The notes beneath the pieces are model-generated. The model searched no databases. It worked only from the letters and a program-made list of their open reading frames with translations, and was not told where the DNA came from. A stretch of DNA of 64,000 nt. Source: Paragordius varius. Taxonomy: Eukaryota; Nematomorpha. Location of the stretch: positions 9,052,001-9,116,000 of the forward strand of contig OZ176050.1 of NCBI GenBank assembly GCA_964247055.1, read 5' to 3'. A program made the position numbers and the translations under genes. This document shows, in pieces, positions 59,301-64,000 of this stretch (within the stretch, counting starts at the first letter, position 1; each line of letters opens with the position of its first letter).

Positions 59301-62300
59301 AAAATTGCATGATTTGATTGAGAACGGTACTTTCGTTATCAAGAACATGTCATTCAAAGTTCTTCCACAATCCATCAATGAAATATATTCCTTATTGTTT
59401 GGTCGAGCCTTTCCAATTCCCACAATTTTTATAGAACGTGGATACAACTATGCCCTATCTGCTTTAGCAATAACTCCACTAACTATCGAACAGTTCAAAG
59501 GAATTTTTGACCGTCATTTTGCTCAAAATAAGCTGCGAAGACAAAAAGATGCCCAAATTAAAAGGGATTCCCTAAATTTTGACGATTTATTACACGCTAT
59601 GCCCGATGAAACAAGCAATTCCAATTCATTTGAATATGTCAATGAAAGCTCCGAAATAATCTATATGGAATTTTTAAATACCCTAATAAACTATGATATC
59701 ATCCGAGTATCTGGGAACAATGTGTATTGCTCCCATCCATACTTTGCAGATTGGCTTTTTGAGCAATCTCATAACATATTGACACGTTATGAATTAGATT
59801 CAAGGTAAATTTCATAGCACTAAGTTTTATACTTTATAAAAAATTGATATATGTATATTTAACAAAATTTGTTATTTCTCTCTTTAGTTATGGGTATACT
59901 GCCTTAGCTCTAGATTCAATTTTGCGTGATAGCAAAACAATATCGGATGCAGCACTTTGTTTCCTACCATTTTCAAATACAAAAGTTATTTTGGAGTTTT
60001 TAGACAATAGAGCATCCAAAAATATTTCCAACAAAAGTTTGACAAAATTACTTTCCCACTACGTCAATGGTGAAAACGTGTCACATTTAATCGATTTTAT
60101 AGATATGTTTGACATATCTCTGCATGAGTTAATACCCATATCCTCAAACCAATGTGATAATAATCATAATCCTAAACAGAATCAAAGCATGACATTATTA
60201 CAATGGTTAATTACTGTGACCAAAACAGATTCAATTGTATGGAATAAAATTATCAAAACGATGCAAAAACAATCATTAAAAGTCTCAACCCAAGACATAG
60301 TTATTTGTTCCAAGTACAATAACACAACTGCATTAAGTCAACTCATACCCCTGTGCACAAATTTTGTTAATGTAAGCATTTTATTTTTGAACACTTGATA
60401 ATTTAAAATTTAAAGATTTCTACCAAAAGACTTTAGTTATGATAATCTACATTATATATATATATATATATATATAAATATATGTAGATTTGGGGATTGG
60501 ATCATACATATCGGTGTGCCCTTGATTATGCCATAATGTATAATCTAAGGGAAATTGCCGGAATCATTTGTAAACCAACGTTTTTGCCCAAACATGGTCC
60601 GGAACTTTTAGCAGTAACCGAACAAATCAAAAAATCGTTGGTGCATGCGTGTGCTCACATAAATATACAGGTAGATAAACATTTTTTTTGCTACATAAAC
60701 TGGTTCAATGTTAATTTTTACATATTAATATATATGAATAATATTTATACAACAGTTTGTGAAAATGATGTTGGAATACTTACGTCTATCTTCCAAACAT
60801 CAAACATTGCCAACCACAATATTAAGTCATAACATTAAAGTGCATGGTTCTGATTGGTTATCTGTTAACCTTTTTGGTGCTACACTGCTAACACAAAAGG
60901 GTATAGATTTGCTTCTCACCTCCTCAAAATCATCTCAACAAATTGATGTAAAAATACTGCAAAACATTGTTCAAATGTTGACACCCGGAGAAAGAATATC
61001 TAGGGAACAATTACTTAAACTGTTGCTTGACGAGAAAATCGGAGATCTAGAACAACCAATTTTAAGTGTCTCCAAACATGTATTGTCATCAAATGACATA
61101 TTAAAATGTTGCAATGCCGCTACTCTTTCCATACTTTTAAATGATTCAAGCGCATATGAACTCTTACACCAAAACCAAAATAATGATAATAATGAATTTT
61201 GTTCGATTTCAGCCGTAAATTCTCGGTCTCCGTTACTTCTAGCAGCTTCCATCAACAATTTAACCATATTCGAACAGATACTGAGAAACGGTAATTATTT
61301 TATCCACAAAATCTGTTTTAAAAAATAATTTTTTTTCGTTAGCAATTTCAACAATCATATTTTTTATTCATGTCCATACTATAGGAACCGAAAAAATCAC
61401 TACAATAGACTCTCAGGGTTGGTCTGCACTGCATTGGTCCGTATTTAATGGAAGTTTCGATATAGTAAAATGTATATTGGCACAATCAGATTGTCACTTT
61501 CTCCTAAACTTGGTAGATAATCAAGGGCGGACGCCATTACATTTAGCTACTCTCTCAGCTCACCCCAACGAAATGGTAATATATAAAGTTTTTTTAACCA
61601 TTTATTTCAGAAGAAATTTAATTTATATCCATATATAATAATATATAATTTTATTTGCAGTTATCACTCATGCTGGAAATCAACCATAGTACGGATATTT
61701 TGGATAAAAATGGAATGTCGGTTTTGGATACTTCGGTTGCAGTTTATTTAATCAATCTTATCATAAAACACCCAAACATCACAGATTTATCCGATTTACC
61801 TCAAGATCTAGCCAATATAAATAATAATTTATTATCATTGAATGTGTCTTCAAACGGAGAAAATAAATCTACAATCATCCATAGTAATAGGAATACCATA
61901 GAAATATTGTTGAATAACGGTTTCAAAATTCGACACTTTTGCTGGAAACAAATGAGTTCATGCCTTCAATGGTGCATTGAAAAATATAATGATGCCAATC
62001 GAAATAATCTTTACAATGAAAACAATTTAACATACCAGCAACTACATGATTGTGTGTTAGACCTTTATTATATGTTTCTTGCTAAAATTGTGAAAGATGC
62101 CAAACACATTGCAACAAATCCAACTCCCGACAATATATCTAGCGCTATATACCGTTACGAATATGCGCTTCGTGTCTACCCAACTCAAATAATTGCCCAA
62201 ACCAATAAAAAGCCAATGAATACTGATTCCACCCACTCTAAATTAATAGAACTTAAATTACAAACCTTAGTCAATGTAGCGAGATGTCAACTCTATGTCA

Positions 62301-62814
62301 AGGTAAACTTAGATAATAATTATTCTATATATTTAATTTTTATATCCATTTATCTATGTTTTGCAAAGCCAAAATTTTGAATAGATTTTTATATATTTTT
62401 TTAAACAATAACAGGATATCGATTCTGCCATGAAATCAACGACCGCTGCCTTGGAACTTAACCCTGTTTATTTCGACGCATTGTACCACCGGGCCCTTGT
62501 TAACAAAAAATTAAAGTAATAATAATTAATGTTTTAGCTTTTCATCCGCTAAAATTTTTTTAATATATTATATGTTTTTTTTAAAAAAATAATCATAATA
62601 ACTATATATATAAATATTAATTTATCTATATAGCAAAATTGAGCTTGCCTTGTATGATATTCACCTCGCCAGACAACACATAAATTCCCAATATAAAAAT
62701 GATGTATTTGCTTCATCCGAAATGGAAATGAGAAATAACCAATTAAAAAATAACCATAACTTATTGAATCAATTGGAACACAGTTTATACGCTACGAAAT
62801 CTGTCCCGGTTTAA
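50397..62814 (+). CDS. TANC: TANC / rolling-pebbles-type scaffold protein, 12 exons, 1848 aa
   Basis: TANC proteins are cytoplasmic scaffolds: postsynaptic in vertebrates, and acting in myoblast fusion in flies (rols). Exons: 50397-51246, 56917-57258, 57364-57491, 57793-57922, 58025-59804, 59888-60371, 60488-60670, 60756-61290, 61385-61575, 61661-62302, 62415-62515, 62634-62814, all in phase. The N-terminal 400 residues are low-complexity and Ser/Asn-rich. A STAND P-loop NTPase follows: FIGRKWLF, Walker A GARGSGKT (about 455-462), a Walker B-like CAIVVDNADT (about 703) and PWLKFIVTYS. A long Asn/Ser insert lies inside this domain. Ankyrin repeats come next (GWSALHWSVFNGSFDIVK, DNQGRTPLHLATL), then TPRs (AALELNPVYFDALYHRALVN). 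It stops soon after the TPRs at SVPV, without the long tail of vertebrate TANCs. Confidence 0.92.
51247..54176. other. TANC intron 1, first part
   Basis: AT-rich intron sequence. The only candidate exon in the whole 5.7-kb intron is the one at 54177-54312. Open frames at 52137-52379 and 53853-54101 show no splice context or family resemblance. Confidence 0.5.
54177..54312 (+). CDS. TANC: Candidate alternative first exon of TANC
   Basis: An ATG at 54177 opens a 45-codon frame (MPSFFKSNSSKILRKASMRY...) that ends TCAG at a strong donor, GTAAAT. It stops in phase 1 with a final G, exactly like the first exon at 50397-51246. Either can therefore splice into 56917-57258, giving proteins of 1848 or 1610 residues. 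Composition (Ser, Thr, Asn, Lys) resembles the other N-terminal exon. There is no good acceptor just upstream, which argues for a separate promoter over an internal cassette. The alternative is a chance frame. Confidence 0.5.
54313..56916. other. TANC intron, second part
   Basis: 2.6 kb of AT-rich intron, rich in GT/TG-type stretches near 54780-54860. No element or exon could be supported; the frame at 54979-55176 has no splice sites in register. Confidence 0.5.
57545..57766. mobile_element. Palindromic MITE, family 2, filling most of a TANC intron
   Basis: It starts CAGTCATGTATCCTTTATTT after TA and ends TAAAATAAAGGCGACTG before TA. The same hairpin core AAGAGCTCTATAG pairs with ATAGAGCTCTTG. 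The host intron (57492-57792) is 301 bases, so about three quarters of it is this element. Confidence 0.8.
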
Positions 62815-64000
62815 TACATATGTACACAATATTTCGTTTGCTACTCTCATTGTATTTTATTTTTCTAAAAACTGTATTATTATTAAGCCCATGTATACTA
62901 TATATATAAAAAATTATGGCATTACACGTGTATTTATGAAAATACCATAAATATATAATAAATTTTTAATAAACAATTATATATTTCTTTATAAAGTATC
63001 GAATTCGATTTAGTATCCAATAACCGTAATCACTATTTAATGGAGAATCGGATCGGTCGCCGATTTCAAAAAAGGATAAATTAATGATACAAAATAATAT
63101 TGTCATACACTTACAAAATAACCAGAAATTTTTTAGAGTAATATTTTACATCCAAGTATTTCGGAGTATGAAGTGTTTTCAGACATTTTCAGATATTCTA
63201 TACGCACATTTTTTTGTAATACGATGCTTCTGAACATTTCTATCTTCTCATTTTAATTATATAAAGTGTTTTTGGAAAATATATACTTAAAATTGGAAAT
63301 GAACAAATGCTTTAATATAAAATCTGAGGTCGTAAATACCATAAAATACGGTTCATCAATAAAAATTTAATTTTTTAATAAACTATACATTTTCAAAATA
63401 TTTTTTTGATGTCATAATCTACCATATATTAAAAAATTCTTATCGCTAAATTTCGGCATTATTGCGTTTGTTAAAAAAACTAGCCCATTTTGGTGGAAGC
63501 CAAAAATTTGAGACTTTCAGAGCGCGCATCTAAAAATTAATATTTTTGATAAAAATAATTTTTTGCTTTTTAAATGTAATATATATATACATTTAATGAT
63601 TTAATTTTTGCAATGAAGCAATTAGCTTTCACGAAAATTTTTTATTTAACATAAATGCTCAAATTTTGCTATTTTTTATATGGACATTTACCCCCATATA
63701 TTAAAAGCCAAAAACCAAAGCACCACAAGAATCCTGATATATTTAATCAGAATCAGGATATTTTTGAGCTCAAATTGCACAGTGTATATTTAAAAAGCAA
63801 ACTCAGCCTATTACGCTTCGCTGTGATGTAGTTTCACTGATAATGAATCCGTCCAATAAAATTTTGCCTTAAACCGATGAAATCAAAGAAAGCTTATGCA
63901 ACCTTATCATATAAGGATGTTTTAACCATTTTTTACAGGATTTTGCATTCGCTAAAATATGGTAATTTACGCATTGCTCGCATCAAAACTGTCGTTTACT
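62815..64000. other. Spacer downstream of TANC with repeat remnants
   Basis: AATAAA at 62957-62962 is a plausible TANC poly(A) signal (143 bases past the stop). From about 63100 onward, AT-rich sequence shares pieces with the 31.5-33.7 kb repeats. CAATTAGCTTTCACGAAAA near 63620 is in the same sense as its relative near 32327, while the stretch near 63440-63510 is inverted relative to 31738-31830. No coding exon was found. Confidence 0.5.

Noticed and set aside
1-64000. tRNA, rRNA or CRISPR features
   Set aside because: No cloverleaf, rRNA core or regularly spaced repeat-spacer array was recognised; the tandem repeats found are satellites or parts of elements.

Overview
This is a window of an AT-rich animal nuclear genome with spliced genes. 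Exons are mostly 50-350 bases with GT-AG borders, intergenic DNA is very AT-rich, and mobile-element debris is dense. I rebuilt four complete protein genes exon by exon, and each total is a whole number of codons. The invertebrate-type cysteine motif in SEC63, five very short introns (26-32 nt) and the mix of hAT, PIF/Harbinger and foldback elements fit an invertebrate, perhaps a flatworm. That taxon is a guess from style, not a proof.

Layout. 1-7956: a PIF/Harbinger DNA transposon running off the left edge. A second, full-length copy of the same family (2763-6301) is inserted into it in opposite orientation, and a 1.47-kb unclassified insert sits at 6374-7845. 7957-10730: spacer with one small inverted-repeat element. 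10731-19498 (+): SEC63, 25 exons. 20554-28616 (-): an SLC13-family sodium-coupled carboxylate/sulfate transporter, 13 exons, convergent with SEC63. 29300-30024 (-): last exon of an SOBP-like zinc-finger gene. 31036-31389 (-): an open frame that looks like a decayed ubiquitin. 31.5-33.7 kb: diverged repeats. 34278-35459 (+): a two-RRM hnRNP A/B-like gene, six exons. 38229-40364: a hAT element with an intact 8-bp target duplication and a broken, internally deleted transposase. 40.4-46.8 kb: about 6 kb without recognisable genes. 46.8-48.7 kb: a diverged satellite of about 310 bp per unit. 50397-62814 (+): a TANC/rolling-pebbles scaffold gene (STAND NTPase, ankyrin and TPR) with two candidate first exons. 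62815-64000: AT-rich spacer with repeats related to those at 31.5-33.7 kb.

The genes do not form one pathway. SEC63 serves protein import at the ER, SLC13 moves organic or inorganic anions across a membrane, the hnRNP handles RNA, and TANC scaffolds cell-cortex or synaptic complexes. Many introns carry small non-autonomous DNA transposons of at least four families. No rRNA, tRNA or CRISPR could be supported.
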